Below are positions 40,449 to 53,900 of a DNA stretch of 64,000 nt, in pieces. The stretch is from contig CP136066.1 of the NCBI GenBank assembly GCA_032622095.1, positions 186,472,716 to 186,536,715 on the forward strand, written 5' to 3'. Positions within the stretch are counted from its first letter, which is position 1. The number at the start of each line of letters is the position of its first letter. Position numbers and translations under genes: made by a program. Below the pieces are notes generated by a model. It did not search any database, was not told where the DNA came from, and saw only the letters and a list, made by a program, of their open reading frames with translations. Origin of the DNA: Siphonodentalium dalli (taxonomy: Eukaryota > Mollusca > Scaphopoda > Gadilida > Siphonodentaliidae).

Positions 40449-40555
40449 GAACAGGGAGACTTGAAGTCTCGAGACTTGAAGTCTCCCTCCAGGAAATTTA
40501 GGGAGACTTCAGGAAATTTAGGGAGACTTCAGGAAGAAGTGGGGAGACTACCAAA
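40449..40555 (+). repeat. Short GGGAGACTTCAGGAAATTTA repeats
   Basis: Two near-exact 20-bp units (gggagacttcaggaaattta) follow a small palindrome GGAGACTTGAAGTCTCGAGA...; local, non-coding. 40560-41230 shows nothing further. Confidence 0.7.
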
Positions 40556-41242
40556 AATTGACAATTTTCAAATATCGCTTTATTTTATATTATAACATCA
40601 ATAAAATTTGTAAAAAGATAAAATAAGAAATAAAACTAAAAAAATTTGACTTTATCTGAAATTAGCCTAATTAATTGTTATTATACATTTAACATTTTTG
40701 GAAATGTTTTGTGTAGCTATCATTTAAGCAAGACAATTATCAAGTTACAGTAGTAGTTAATTTTTTAACTAAATGGAAGTAGTATTATTTCCTAGACTGC
40801 AGCTTGGAAGATACGTTTCTACAGACTGAATCATGATGCATGTAACTTTGTAAGTTTAATTTGGTCACGGCTGTAATGTGGGTGTCCGCTAAAATAAACA
40901 ATAAGGACTAACTAACAAAGGAGTTGCAAAAGCTTTTAGTTTTATTGCTAAAGCTTTTATTAATTAATGGCCTCCCTTAATTAATGCCAACATCACTGGT
41001 ATAATCCGATTAACGCAATAAACTTGACATTTATTTACGGAAGCGGTCTCTTCAAAAAGTGCGACGCGTTACCGAAACGAACTTCCGAAGCGCCTGGTAC
41101 ATACTCTGATAATGTCGTAATTGTTTTATATCTGAAAAGCGGGACGGCGGTCTTTTAAGTTAATTAAAACACTCACGATGGTCAGTAACAACACAGATGC
41201 GAACATCTCATCGTGTTTTCAGCGTGTCAAAACATTCGTGAT

Positions 41243-41632
41243 CAGGGGCGCCGGAAGAGGGGGACAGAGGGGGCAGCTGACCCCCCTGCCCTTGACCAAG
41301 GGGGGGGGGGGGGCGAGCGGGGGCAGGACTTGCCCCTTTTCTGGAGACAGAAAATGCTTTTTGTGTGTTTAATCTCCTGTTTTTACAGCAAAATGTGACT
41401 TTTTTGGTCCAAATACCACCAATTTCACAAGGAATATTAATTTTTTGTCAATTTTATCACAAAACGGCCATAAAAACCGACAAATACCATTAAAATAGGG
41501 ATTTTTGCCACAATGAATTTATGGTTATTTTCCCGAGTTTGCGGAGAAAATGCCCTTTTTTTGCGGAAAAGTGCCCTTTTTGTAGGCCCCCCCCCCCCCC
41601 CTGCCTGCCCTTGGATGCTTCCGGCGCCCCTG
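41243..41632. mobile_element. 390-bp hAT MITE with 8-bp target duplication
   Basis: Ends CAGGGGCGCCGGAAG and CTTCCGGCGCCCCTG, flanked by perfect TTCGTGAT repeats (41235-41242, 41633-41640). Inside the left end is a run of 14 G near 41300 and inside the right end a run of 14 C near 41590, so a transcript or single strand could pair them. There is no coding region. Confidence 0.9.
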
Positions 41633-42083
41633 TTCGTGATTAACATTCATTGCCACAAAGGGAACAAAGGCGACTGAATAACAACACAAAACAGTAGGTC
41701 ATATTTAATTTTTTATTTTAAACACTTGGGTCTTTGTCTCTGCATCGTCTGTTTCTTTTTGGGATGGCTGCCACAATTCATCTATATACGGACATGTCTG
41801 GGGAAACAAAAATTAAGAAAAAAAAAGGTGACAATCTCGCCCGAGTCGCCTTGTGAGCTGAGGCCTGTGCCTGCATAACAGCTGATATAAGGTTGACCAA
41901 AACTTGATCGTATACATTATAAAAGGTCAGAGCATTGAAAAATGTTCCACAAAACAGATTTTCAAACAATGACATTGGCAATTTTTGTTGATAACATAAT
42001 TGGCACTGTAACAGTAATGTTTACATAACAATGGTTTAAAAATGCAAAACAAAATTTATTGTAGAGTTATCAATAATAAATAT

Positions 42084-42194
42084 CTCAGTGAGAGCTTTCC
42101 GATGAATGGCAACAAGCCATATTTCCGACTAAATCCTGAAAAATTACCCATAATTCTGCTGTGGTTATGGAGTCGATTATTTAGGGCATTACTA
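42084..42194. repeat. Right half of a family-1 MITE
   Basis: From the centre 'tgagagctttccgatgaatg' to 'gggcattact'; the left arm is absent. Confidence 0.85.
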
Positions 42195-42249
42195 TATTTC
42201 TTCATGTTTTTCTTGGTGATCATGTTATCACAGACTTTTATCATTTTTA

Positions 42250-43520
42250 TGTTTACCCATACCATAGTATGGTAAACATAGTGTCGTTGCCCGGATTGAC
42301 CACTCGTCGTTAGTCCGTCCGTCCGTCTGTCTGTCTGTAGACACTTTACGCATGGTGCGATAACTGAAATATTTTCTATCTGATCGGAACCAAATTTTGT
42401 ATATGAATTTCTCAGCACCAAATACAGATCGAGTTCGAATATGGGTTTGATCCGAGTTTTTTTTTTCCGGAGTTATGGCCCTTTTTCAACTTAGAATTTA
42501 TGCATGCTGCCATAACTCAAAAAAGAAATTATCTGACCACAACCAAATTTTGTATGTGAGTTTCACAACTCAAAATACAGATCGAGTTCGAATATGGGTT
42601 TGATCCGGTACTTTTTACTGGAGTTATGGCCCTTTGATTATTTTATTCATCGCTAAAATATATCAAAGATACACAGGTGGCACTGTCTAGATAGTATCTA
42701 ATAAATCAGGTTCAGGATGCTATGAAGTTGTCTCTCTGGTGTGTCTTCTCACACAGAGATATTATCCGGTTACAATACCATGAAGTTGTCTCTATCTTGT
42801 GTCTTCTCACACAGAGTTAGTATCCAGTTACAATACCATGAAGTTGGTTATCTTGTATTGAGTTAATTAACTGCTAGGAGATGTGTTGGCTGTATCAGAT
42901 ATACTTTATACTCTATAAGTATCTCTGGCCATATCATAGGTGGAATGTTTATACTATTATATTTTATATGCATGGTTATTTAAATTTCATCTTAAAGGCA
43001 TAATCTGGTTTCATTGTTTAATAGCATTACCAATGGAATTTTGTTGGTTTCATGGGAAGACAACTTTGGTTTTCAAAGTTTTAAAAACTTGAGAGCTCTG
43101 TATCAGTCTATGGGAACAAAATAATTGTTCATAACACTTTTAGTACTGTAGGTCTAGTTTGTTTTATCTATATATTAATGGAAAGTTTTTTCGACATTGA
43201 TTTCAATTGATTACATATGTGAATTGAAAAATTAAAGGGGCACACCAGGTTTGATGTATTTTTCCTGTACTCTGCATGAGATAAAACTTTTTATGTGTAC
43301 CTATACCATAGTATGGTACACATAGCGTCAATGTCCGGATTGACCACTCGTCTGTCCGTCCATCTATATCTGTCTGTCTGTCAGACACTTTAGGTATAAT
43401 GCGATAACTCTAACATTTTCTATTTTGTATATAGGTTTCTCATCCCAAAATACAGTTCGAGTTTGAATATGGGTTTGATTCGATTTATTTTAAAGGAGTT
43501 ATGACCCTTCTTCTTTTTTT
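42250..43520 (+). repeat. 'Atggta' hairpin / GTCCGTCC repeats
   Basis: Two copies (42250-42640 and 43285-43510) of the repeat also found at 1430-1830: hairpin 'accatagtatggta', (GTCC)n, then 'aaccaaattttgtatatg' and 'gagttatggccctt' modules. An inverted copy is at 47180-47560. Confidence 0.75.
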
Positions 43521-44218
43521 TAAATTTGAAATTTGGATTTTTCATATTTTTTTAGATTGAATTTCCTCGCTCAATTTAACATATAAAACAAATATTAAAA
43601 AACTTTTATAATAATAAAAAAATTATTTAATTCAAAAAAAAAAATTGTCATTGACACTAATTTGTTTTAGTTGTATTCCATTAATAAGGTGTGATGTCCT
43701 GTATTGAAAATGTGAAGATTTTATTGCAATAGTTGCATGTAATATAATGATATCAATAAATTGACATGTGAACATCCAATATCCAGAGTATGAGAATACC
43801 TTTAATAGATGTCATTCCAAGCAAAATCTGTTATTAATTGAGTGATGACATATGTTACATAGCTCTAGGGGGGGTGGTTGTATGAAGGTAAAGATGAACA
43901 ACCTGCTGGCTGGATAATTGTTTATCCTATCTGTCAAATTTATTAATGGCTAAACAATTGGATCTCACAGTGAGAGGTCCTTGTGTGAATAGGGACAGAG
44001 TTATGAGATTTAAAACGACTCCTCCCCCACCCCAATTACTTCAACCCCTTCTTAAGACAAATTATTTGACCTTTTGATTTTAAGTTAGGTACTGATATAT
44101 GTATTACTGTGATCATATCTTTGACCAATTATCAGTTATAGCTAATCGCTATCGCCAAGGTATGGGTTAAACATCTGCCGATCGTGATCGGCCTCTCGTT
44201 ACATTTTATGTTGTGTCC

Positions 44219-44460
44219 ATTTAACCCTTTCATGACTGGAGCTTTCTGAAATTTTACAAAAACCCTGTGTCAATGAATTCTCTTATATATGCAATCTCCC
44301 TTAGGGAGCCTCACATATATAAGAGAATGCATTGGCCAAACAATATTTACCTTGACCTTGTAAGCCATGCATTCTCTTATATATGCGAGGTTTACTATTG
44401 GAGACTCGCATATATAAGAGAATACAATGGCACAGGATCTTTAATGCTGCACCAGTTGGT
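44219..44460. repeat. Double-hairpin element (family 2) downstream of SelL
   Basis: 'ttaaccctttcatgactggagc' terminus, then hairpins 44268-44333 and 44363-44432 on CATTCTCTTATATATGC. It lies in the expected 3' direction from the SelL stop codon. Confidence 0.8.
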
Positions 44461-44702
44461 CTATTTGAATTACAATTGATTATTTCTCAATACCACTCGC
44501 CACACGAGGAATTTTAACTTATTCCAGTTATTAATATCTGAACCTATGAATGAATTTGAAGGCACAAGTTATTTACTGGTTAGTCCTCATCGAAGATCTG
44601 CTTACATTTCAAAAATGGGAGACATCATATACAATGTGTATCTGGATACTTTGTTGAATCTTGATACCAGAGAAAATAATGTGAGAAAATTCAATGGATA
44701 AC
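44460..44702 (-). promoter_or_regulatory. Region where a SelL SECIS element is expected
   Basis: Unique-looking 3' flank beyond the MITE. One partial SECIS-like core is present on the minus strand: ATGA at 44590, then 12 nt, then AAA at about 44574. I could not find a convincing downstream GA partner and stem, so this is only a place to look. Confidence 0.2.
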
Positions 44703-44704
44703 TA

Positions 44705-44819
44705 CAGTAATGCCCTAAATAAACGACTCCTTAACCACAGCATAATTATGGGTAATTTTTCGGGATTTAGTCGGAAATATGGCTTGTTGCCATTCATCAG
44801 AAAGCTCTCAATTACTGTA
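44705..44819. repeat. Half family-1 MITE in SelL 3' UTR
   Basis: CAGTAATGCCCTAAATAA... to 'cattcatcagaaagctctcaattactg', flanked by TA. It is a collapsed palindrome that keeps one long arm and both ends. On the SelL transcript it starts five bases after the stop codon. Confidence 0.88.
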
Positions 44820-44824
44820 TTGTA

Positions 44825-44941
44825 TCATTTCACCTTCAATTCTTGAAGTAAAATCTCCACTGTCGGACGGTCGCGTGAAGTTTTGCTGCAGTAAATGAAT
44901 GCCATCTTTCCTTCCTTATCTAGGATAAAATCTCCACCCAT
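44825..44941 (-). CDS. SELENOL: SelL exon 9, C-terminus and stop
   Basis: Acceptor tatattccag, then MGGDFILDKEGKMAFIYCSK...DRPTVEILLQELKVK and TGA (44827-44825). In a selenoprotein gene the final TGA is read as stop by position; the frame after it enters a MITE with no conserved continuation. Confidence 0.88.
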   Translation of the reverse strand: MGGDFILDKEGKMAFIYCSKTSRDRPTVEILLQELKVK

Positions 44942-47900
44942 CTGGAATATAAAAATATGAAACAGGTTGGCTTTAGTTCTTAAAGGGGTAGACACGGTTT
45001 GAATGTCTAAAATTGATCAAAACAATGTTGAATAAGCTCTGACAATGGAGAGTGTTATAATGAAATCTTCTAACTTATCCCATCAAGCGCCAACAGCAAG
45101 CCTGAGTTTAGTGTGCCTGTCATTTGCAGAATGATGTCCCAAGTGGGTGAATTTAGTGACACTATTCCACATAGCGGGCTTCAGATAGATTCTATTTCTT
45201 TTTTAGTTTAGTTTCTCTTTATCTCCAAATTGGCAGACGACACATTGCATAATCGAGGTTCCCAATGGGTGTACATCACAATATTCACCATTTGGGAACT
45301 TCATTCTAAGTCTATGTATCCCATTGCATATGAGGCCATGTAGGGTAAATTTGGTGATGCTAGACCGCTATGCGGGATAGCGTCACTAAATTCACCCTCT
45401 GGGGACCTCATTCTGTAATTGACAGGCGCACTAAACTCAGACTTGGCAACAAATTAACAGGGCTGGAAACCTGTGTCATAAATTGCTCAAAAATGGCGGC
45501 AAGAAGTATCACATCAAAGTGAGTATTAATCGTTTTCTTCACTTCTATAAATAACTCAACCGAAAAAGACGGCGAATGAGCTATATATCAATTTTAGCTG
45601 GCTGGCTATGAATCCTATCCCCATATATAATGGAAGTGGTAGCCCAATGGTTAGAGTGTCGGAGTGTCAGACTTGTAATGGTGTTAAAGCACCAGCGTGA
45701 GTTCGCGCCTGCCAGTGGACAAAGTCTGCAACAGTGGCTTGACTTGATTAAGCATTGTATGTGCTACATAGAGCCATGTTTCAAATTTCGCGCCAGGTTG
45801 TGACCCTTGGGCAAGGTCACTTGTACTGTGCTCGTTTCGTCATACCTAGACGAGAAATAGAGACCTGGTTGTTGGGTAAGTGTAAGCCGCTTTAGTGAAG
45901 TACCTGCATAAGACTCGGCATTACTCAACAGCTGGAGTAATAACGTTAAGCCCTTAGGGCCCATCTGGCATTGGGGATACACGCTATATAAGCAGCATTA
46001 TTATTTATTATTATATAAATATGACTGATGAGTTTAAGAAGATGTACTGTAAGTGTTCAAATGACTTTTGTCGCCATTTTTTAGAGGTTGCGAAATTTTA
46101 ATACCAAAATCTCCTTAAAAACAAATCTAGGATTTGCTGGGATACAGTAATGCCCTAAATAATCGATTTCTTAACCACAGCAGAATTATGGGTAATTTTT
46201 CAGGATTTGTTGGAATTATGGCTTGTTGCCATTCATCGGAAAGCTCTCACTGAGAGCTTTCCGATGAATGGCAACAAGCCATATTTCCGACTAAATCCTG
46301 AAAAGTTACCCATAATTCTGCTGTGGTTAAGTAGTCGATTATTTAACAATTCCTTCTTTTTTTTTTAATTAACGAGAGGCCGATCACGATCGGCAGATGT
46401 TAACCCATCCCTTGGCGATAAAAATTTAATATGATCGGATAAATGAGAGTTTTGGTGTTGAATTATAGAGTATACTGTTATGTACTATTATAGACAAATG
46501 TACATAACACAAATTATTGGAATTTATGGGTCACTGGCATTTATATAAGAGAATGCACTGGTACAGGATCTGTAATGCTAAACCACCACAGCCAGCAAGT
46601 CCGTGGGTTAAATGTGTAGGTGTGACCTGGACATGGAATACTTGGGTTAAGAGAGTCCAATTTAAGTTTACAATAATAATGTGTCCTAGTATACAGATAA
46701 GCAACCTCACCACTGACCCATTAATATCAATTATATAGCACAGCTGTCAAAAAATCACAGGAATTGTTTATGTTGAACACTGACCTCTATTAAACCAATA
46801 ACAATTATAATGATATCAGACCATCTGAAGATATAACTCTGCAGCACAGATGTCCAAGTCTACTGTTAATATCATGTGATGTTTATTGTTGAATCTTATT
46901 TTAAATTAGATACCATAGCCTTCTTTATCAGATTATTTGCACATTGGCATAAGAAACATCAGAAAATAATATAGCTTTATCAATAGCTAAGTAGTCCAAA
47001 TGCAATTGGTGAATTAATTAAAAAATTAAAGGGACACATTGGAAATCTTTTTATCAACTTGTATCATAATCATCAATATCTAAATGAAAACAAATGACAA
47101 TGTCAATGACATTTTTTTTATTGTTATTATAAAAGTTAAAAATAATTGTTTTTTTAAATCGATTTTTTTTTTCAATTTTTTTTTTTTTTTTTAAATGGTC
47201 ATAACTCCTTTAAAATAAATCGGATCAAACCCATATTCGAACTAGATCTGTATTTTGGGCTGTGAAACTCACATACCAAATTTGGTTCCAATCAGATAAA
47301 AAATGTTTGAGTTATGGCAGAATGTGTAAATTCTAAGTCGAAAAAGGGCCATAACTCTGTAACAAAAACTCGGATCAAACCCAAATTCGAACTCGATCTG
47401 TATTTTGGGCTGATATACCCATATACAAAATTTGCTTCTGATTGGATAGAAAATGTTTGAGTTATCGCATTACACGTGAAGTGTCTACGGACGGACGGAC
47501 GGACGAACGACGAGTGGTCAATCCGGACAACGACACTATGTTTACCATACATGGTATGGGTAAACATAAAAAGGATGACAAATTGTCTCATGAAAACGTC
47601 TTGAAAGAAATGCAATGGTATTGACACATGAAAGTTGGTTTACTATTTCACCTGGTGAGGATCATCTTCCACATTTTCTTGTCGTTTGGGAATGTTTCTA
47701 CCAGCTGCTATCTGTTCTGCATAATAAACTAAACTCTCAATGTTCCACACCTAAAATATCAAAAATATCAAATGTCATTTTAGGTTATTAACCCTTTACC
47801 CAAACAAACCGGCCAAAAACGTCCAAATAAAGCTTCAACAGCCTAAAATATCTTCGGTCTGTCTCAATAGAACCATACAAATATGGATATCATTGGAACC

Positions 47901-50900
47901 GGCTCATTGACTACATTGTGATGGTTACAGTTATGCCCTGTGCCAATGCATTCTCTTATATATGCGAGTCGACCATAGGTCGCCTCGCATATATAAGAGA
48001 ATGCATTGGCCTAACAAAATGTGTTAAGCCAATGCATTCTCTTATATATGCGAGGCGACCTATGGTCGACTCGCATATAGAAGAGAATGCATTGGCACAG
48101 GGCCGTTCTGTTGGGTAAAGGGTTAAGTCCAAATGTAGTAATACATGCATATGAATAATTATACTGCGGCTGTTCCAAACCTAAAAGAAATGTGATGTCA
48201 GTATTGAATAATATATTTAATATGTATATCATAAATACCCCCAATTAATTATATCCCTGTAATTAAATTATTGGGGGGAGGGGGTTATTTGAAATCAGCT
48301 TGTCCATCTGTGGGCGCAACTTTGTCCAAGCTTGTATTCCTACATTTTTCAACTGAGCAAAAATATTAACCACAATGCGAACTTGTGCACCTGCTTGATT
48401 ACATTTTTTTTTTAGTGAAGTTATCCTTCATTGACTCAGCCATTTTTTGCAATATGCATAATTTTGTCTGAGCTTGTATTCCTTGTATGTTTTTTTAATG
48501 TAGCCCAACTGCACTGCGGAAGTTTCTTAGTCCCACTGGGACAGTCCCACCTCTTGTTTACATTGGACTGACCTGAGGCAAACACTGAGACAAAAAGAAT
48601 TTCCATCAGCCATTTTAGCAGAGGAAAATTTCAGAAGCTGCCAATATTTTGCGAAGTGGTTACAGGGAATTGGATAATGATGTCAAAGAACTGCATAGAA
48701 TTCAAATGAAATTTGATATTTATGAGAACGATTACTCTCAAGCAAGAGTTTTATAGACGTTGAATGAAGTATTGAACTGGAAAAGGTGCAGCAATAAAGA
48801 TCCTGTGCCAGTGCATTCTCTTATATATGTGTATATATGTGAGTCTCCCATAGGTCAAGGTAAATATTGTTAGGACAATGTATTCTATTATTTATGCGAA
48901 GCTCCCTATGGGATACTCGCATATATAAGAGAATGCATTGGCACCTGGTATTCGCAAAATTTCAGGAAGCTCCAGTCATAGAAGAGTTAATATGTTGCAA
49001 CATGGCAAGTTTCATGTACGATTTATCAGCCCCGTTAATTGGCAGGAATTTCCATGGATAAAAGTTGCACAGGCCAGAAATATGACCTTGGCTGAACCTA
49101 ATGAGTCCTTAGTGTATGCTCAACATATATAGACTTAAGTTTACAATTGGAACTTTTTTGATTAAAATTCTTGATTATTGCCACGCAAGATCGTTATCAC
49201 AACAGCCAATCAGATTCAATCTCAGAGCGGGCTGTCGTTCAATCGATAATTGTGAACTACTGGAGTTGGAATTGAGTAGTCTTGAATCTGCCCTGTAAAA
49301 AGTTATCCCTTGCACCAGCGCATCTCCCGTCATGAAAGGGTTAATTTTCTGATTATAGAATACCTTGTAAAATGATCTGCCGAGTCCCAGCTTCCTGTAT
49401 ACCTGCAAATAGTTTATATAACTTACAAACAGTAATTTTACAAATGATTTTCAGCTTGATTACATATACACTGCAGTTTCTTTTTCAGCTGATGTTTTTT
49501 AAAAGAATTCAAATTTCTGTTTACATCTTATTTCTTTGAGGTGAATTAATAGAGACAATCTGTATCTTATTTTGTCTTTTTAGTTTGATAAAAAAAAAAA
49601 AACCTATGGCCCGAAATTTCAAAAATTGAAATTCAGTGAAAAAAAAAATGGATATTTTATTATTGGAGTTCTGAGTTGTACAATTTCTAATCGGCAGATG
49701 GGCATAGTTCCCCAGTTGAATTTGGTGATTTTCACCCATTTAGCACCTCAATTATGCATTCTTTCTTCTGCAAATTAGGGGATACAGAAACTCAACAAAA
49801 GGGAAAAAGTATCTAAAAACAATGTTAATTTGAGACTATAGATACTTTCCAGAAGATGAGGCCTAAGCAGAATGAGATCCCCCAGAGGGTGAATTTGATG
49901 ATGCTAGCCTCCCATGTGGGATAGCGTCACTAAATTCACCCTCTGGGGACCTCATTCTGAAAATGTCCGACACACTCAATTTAGGCTTGCACAAGTTCTT
50001 CCAGACAATATGAAACGACAGTTCAAACCAATGAAAAACATTTGGAAATATGGAAATAAGGGTGAATTCAAATAGATTTCACCACAATCCGATTGTAGGG
50101 CAGTATCGGACGGTCGACAATTCAGACATTGAATTTCAACATTAAAACATCACCACCTTCCCTATTTCTATAAAGAATTACACTGCGCATTGGCATGTAC
50201 AGTTGCATTTGACCACACTGAAACTGATTGTAGGACAACACCGCATCCTCCAATCAGATTCTATGGTAAAATTTGACTGTATATGCCAATTATTTCTTTT
50301 GTAATTCGACTATGTTCTAGTCAAAATTGTAGTGACAAACATGCAGATTTTGGTTTCTGAAACCCGCTATATAAATCCCAGTTTTGATATGCATGGCCGC
50401 GCATGGTATGATTTTCCACCGAACAGTTCCTCTCTTCCAACATGATGTCACTATTGAAAGGCGACTCCTTTTCGTTGCCTCTCTGGCAAGATTTTGCTGG
50501 TAAAACTTATTTTTGTTCTATCTTAATATATAAAATCAGTATTAGCAGTTTGCTATTCTACAGTGATGCTCTAAGTAATCGACTCCTTAACCACAGCAGA
50601 ATTATGGGTGAGAGCTTTCCGATGAATGGCAACAAGCCATATTTGCAACTAAATCCTGAAAAGTTTCCCATAATTCTGCTGTGGTTAAGGAGTCGATTAC
50701 TTAGAGCATTACTGTATGTCTCTTTCTTCAGTCTGAGCATGATATTAACCAATTTGCCTGTGGTTTGGATTATCTTTTATTTAAACATATTTTATTGTTT
50801 ATCAATTATATAAATGGGAATTGGTACACAAGTTTTGTTAACTTAATGACGTCCCTCTCATGCACAAAAGGTTTATCATAACATTTAAACAAGAATGGTT

Positions 50901-53900
50901 TGGATTATGAACATTCTGAACGTTTCAGGCATTGGCAGCATTGTATTAATTGTACCACGATTTTGTGGTACAATTCAGAATATCTAGAATTGTACCACAA
51001 AATGATGTTCATATATCAGTGGGAACACAGGATACTGACCAATCAGGAAGGGCCTTGTAATACAGGTTTAGGCAAGTTCGTATTACAAATACTAATAGAG
51101 CACACCCACCTGTCTGTCTGGGTCAACTAGCATTGGTAATTTGCACTTCATTTCCTCTGACCATCTCTCAGCACCTTTCCGCTCACCAAACGAGACCACA
51201 ATAACCTGTCCATTCAGCCTGGATATTTCATCCTGGAAGGAAATATCAATTGGATTTAGCTTCCTGTGTCTACCGAGCCAATAAATGTTGGTTGCTCATG
51301 TATTGTGCTGTATCGTTTCAGCTGTGAGACCATATCACAGCGTTGTCAGTTTTATAGGTGGAGGAAAGACCAAGCAGAGGGTTAATATCACTGGGAAACA
51401 TTCCACTGCACATAGAAATCACTGAATTTGCAGAATGAGGTCCCCAGAGGGTGAATTTAGTGATGCTATCCCAAGCAGCGGGCTAGAATCACTAAATTCA
51501 CCCTCTGGGAACCTAATATTGCTTAGGTCTCAAAAGCTATGGGATACCTAGGATCAAATTGAAGTTCCCCAGTTGAAGTTGGTGATGTTCACCCATTAGT
51601 CACCTCGATTTTGCATTTTATCTTCTGCAAATTATGGGATACAGAAACTGAACAGAAGGGGAAAGTAACTAAAAACAATATTAATTTGAGGCTACAAATA
51701 CTTCCCAGAAAATGAGGCTTAAGCAGAATAAGGTCCCCACTCCCAGAGGGTGAATTTGGTGATGCTAGCCCACTGTGCGGGGTAGCATCACTAAATTCAT
51801 CCTCTGGGGACCTCATTCTGCAAATGACAGCAAGCCTTGAAATAGTGTGCCTGTCATTTGCTAGCGGGCTAGCATCACCAAATTAACCATCTGGGGACCT
51901 CATTCTGCTTACACCTCAGGGTGAATTTAGTGATGATAGCCTGCTATGCATCACTAAATTCACCCTCTGGGGACCTCATTCTGCAAATGACAGGCACACT
52001 ATTTCTAGGCTTGAGCTCGAGGGCTAAGAGCCTTCACATGGAATAAACTTGATTATAAAAACTATCCACTATTTAAAGATGGATTATCTCCTTTTAAACA
52101 CATTTTATATAGTTTCCGGGGTTTTAAATAATAAATGAGTTGAAGACACCTGTCCGGAAACGTTTCTATAAATTAATATTGAATTTATATGGATATTTTC
52201 TTATTTAATGCGATAATTGCAACATCGTGACGCTATCAGGAAATCTCAGATAGAGATAGTGTTCTCCCGCTTGGCGCTTGCTAAGTTCCAAGCATTTTGG
52301 CGAGCCGTAACATGTCCCAAATTGATGTATGTATAATACATATAAATTATAAATAAAATCAATATAGCAGCCTTTCTGGACAGGGGTCTTTGATTCATAT
52401 TTATTATTTTATACCCAAGGAACTATAATAAACTTGTTATAGGAAGAGATAGGCCATCATTTATATAAAATGGAAGTACAAATGAAGTCATTGTAGGCAT
52501 ATATACAACTAAGAACCATATGTATTGCTGTGATCTGGTTACTACTCCTCTGATGTGTTCAGAATTGCAGCTCATAATGCCTGACACCTTTGTTTAACAC
52601 TTTCAGTGTCAGGGGTCGATCTCATCGGCCCTAATTTACAGTCTGTATAATCGGCCCTAAAAAAAATAATAAACTTTTGTTGTTTTGTTTTGTTTTTTGG
52701 GTAAAAAAATTTTTGGGTATGCTTATGCATGCTATAGCGAATTTAAAAACAAACTGGATAAAACCTTAGGGGCATGTTATAACTCAAAACTATCACCAAG
52801 TATTCATAGTAATAATTTTGATGCCCATGAAAACCGTAAGATTCCCTGGCACTAAACCTACAAAATAAGTCTGTTAAAGAATATAAGAAAAAATTATTAA
52901 AATTGTCAAAAATTGTCAAAAATAATAACAAATGATGAAAAATTGTTAGGCCAATGCATTCTCTTATATATGCGAGGCGACCTATGGTCGACTCGCATAT
53001 ATAAGAGAATGCATTGGCACAGGGTATATGGGTTGATACATCGGACCTGGCACTGAAAGGGTTAAACATACATGATCCAATTTAATGTCCCTAAATTGGG
53101 GTAATAAATATTTGAATTAAACCCATCCATCAAAGCTCAAGAGTTATTAGATTTCGATTTTTGAAATCTGTTATTTTTCACCACCTGGAATATTTGGCAG
53201 CCTGGCAAAAATTCCGCTGACTTCTTCCAGAAATAGTAAAGACAAGTGCGGACGCCGTTATGAAAGGTCACGGCTCCTTGTATGCGATCGCAAATTAATT
53301 TCAGAACATCAAAAGTATCACCATCAATAAGAATATGGTACATGTAATTTGTGATGGTTGACATGCAGATACAGTAATGACCTAATTAATCGACTCCTTT
53401 AACCACAGCAGAATTATGGGTAACTTTTCAGGATTTAGTCGAAAATATGGCTTGTTGCCATTCATCGGAAAGCTCTCGAGAACTTTCCGATGAATGGCAA
53501 CAAGCCATATTTCCGACTAAATCCTGAAAAGTTACCCATAATTCTGCTGTGGTTAAAGGAGTCGATTAATTAGGGCATTACTGTACATACATATACTTAT
53601 TTACGAATAGGTAATCATGTTTTATTTATGCAAATAGACATGTCATATGGCACCATGCTGTTTACACATTGAAATACTATGTGTTTACATTTGTGATAAC
53701 ATGTGTTGAGGGGGATTTCAATTTGAAATAGGAATCGCCATATTTGGAAGTTGTAAACCACACTCGTTCATTGTCCAACCTGCCAAGAAAAACCATTATT
53801 ATAGGACTTTTTTGGCAAATATGATATTGTGATTGGTATTGTTGTGAGTATTATTGGTTATAAACTAAATTGGATAATTCTGTTGTTGTTGTTGCAGTAA

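Noticed and set aside
44571-44590. Definite SECIS element for SelL
   Set aside because: ATGA-N12-AAA is present, but no matching GA quartet with a stable stem could be paired by eye.
45630-45710. Functional tRNA gene
   Set aside because: A- and B-box-like motifs are present, but the cloverleaf is not complete and the sequence continues into a SINE body and tail.
47956-48150. Repeated small reading frames encoding ...CANAFSYICESTIGRLAYIRECIG...
   Set aside because: The same peptide appears on both strands of every family-2 hairpin; it is a by-product of the palindrome, not a gene.
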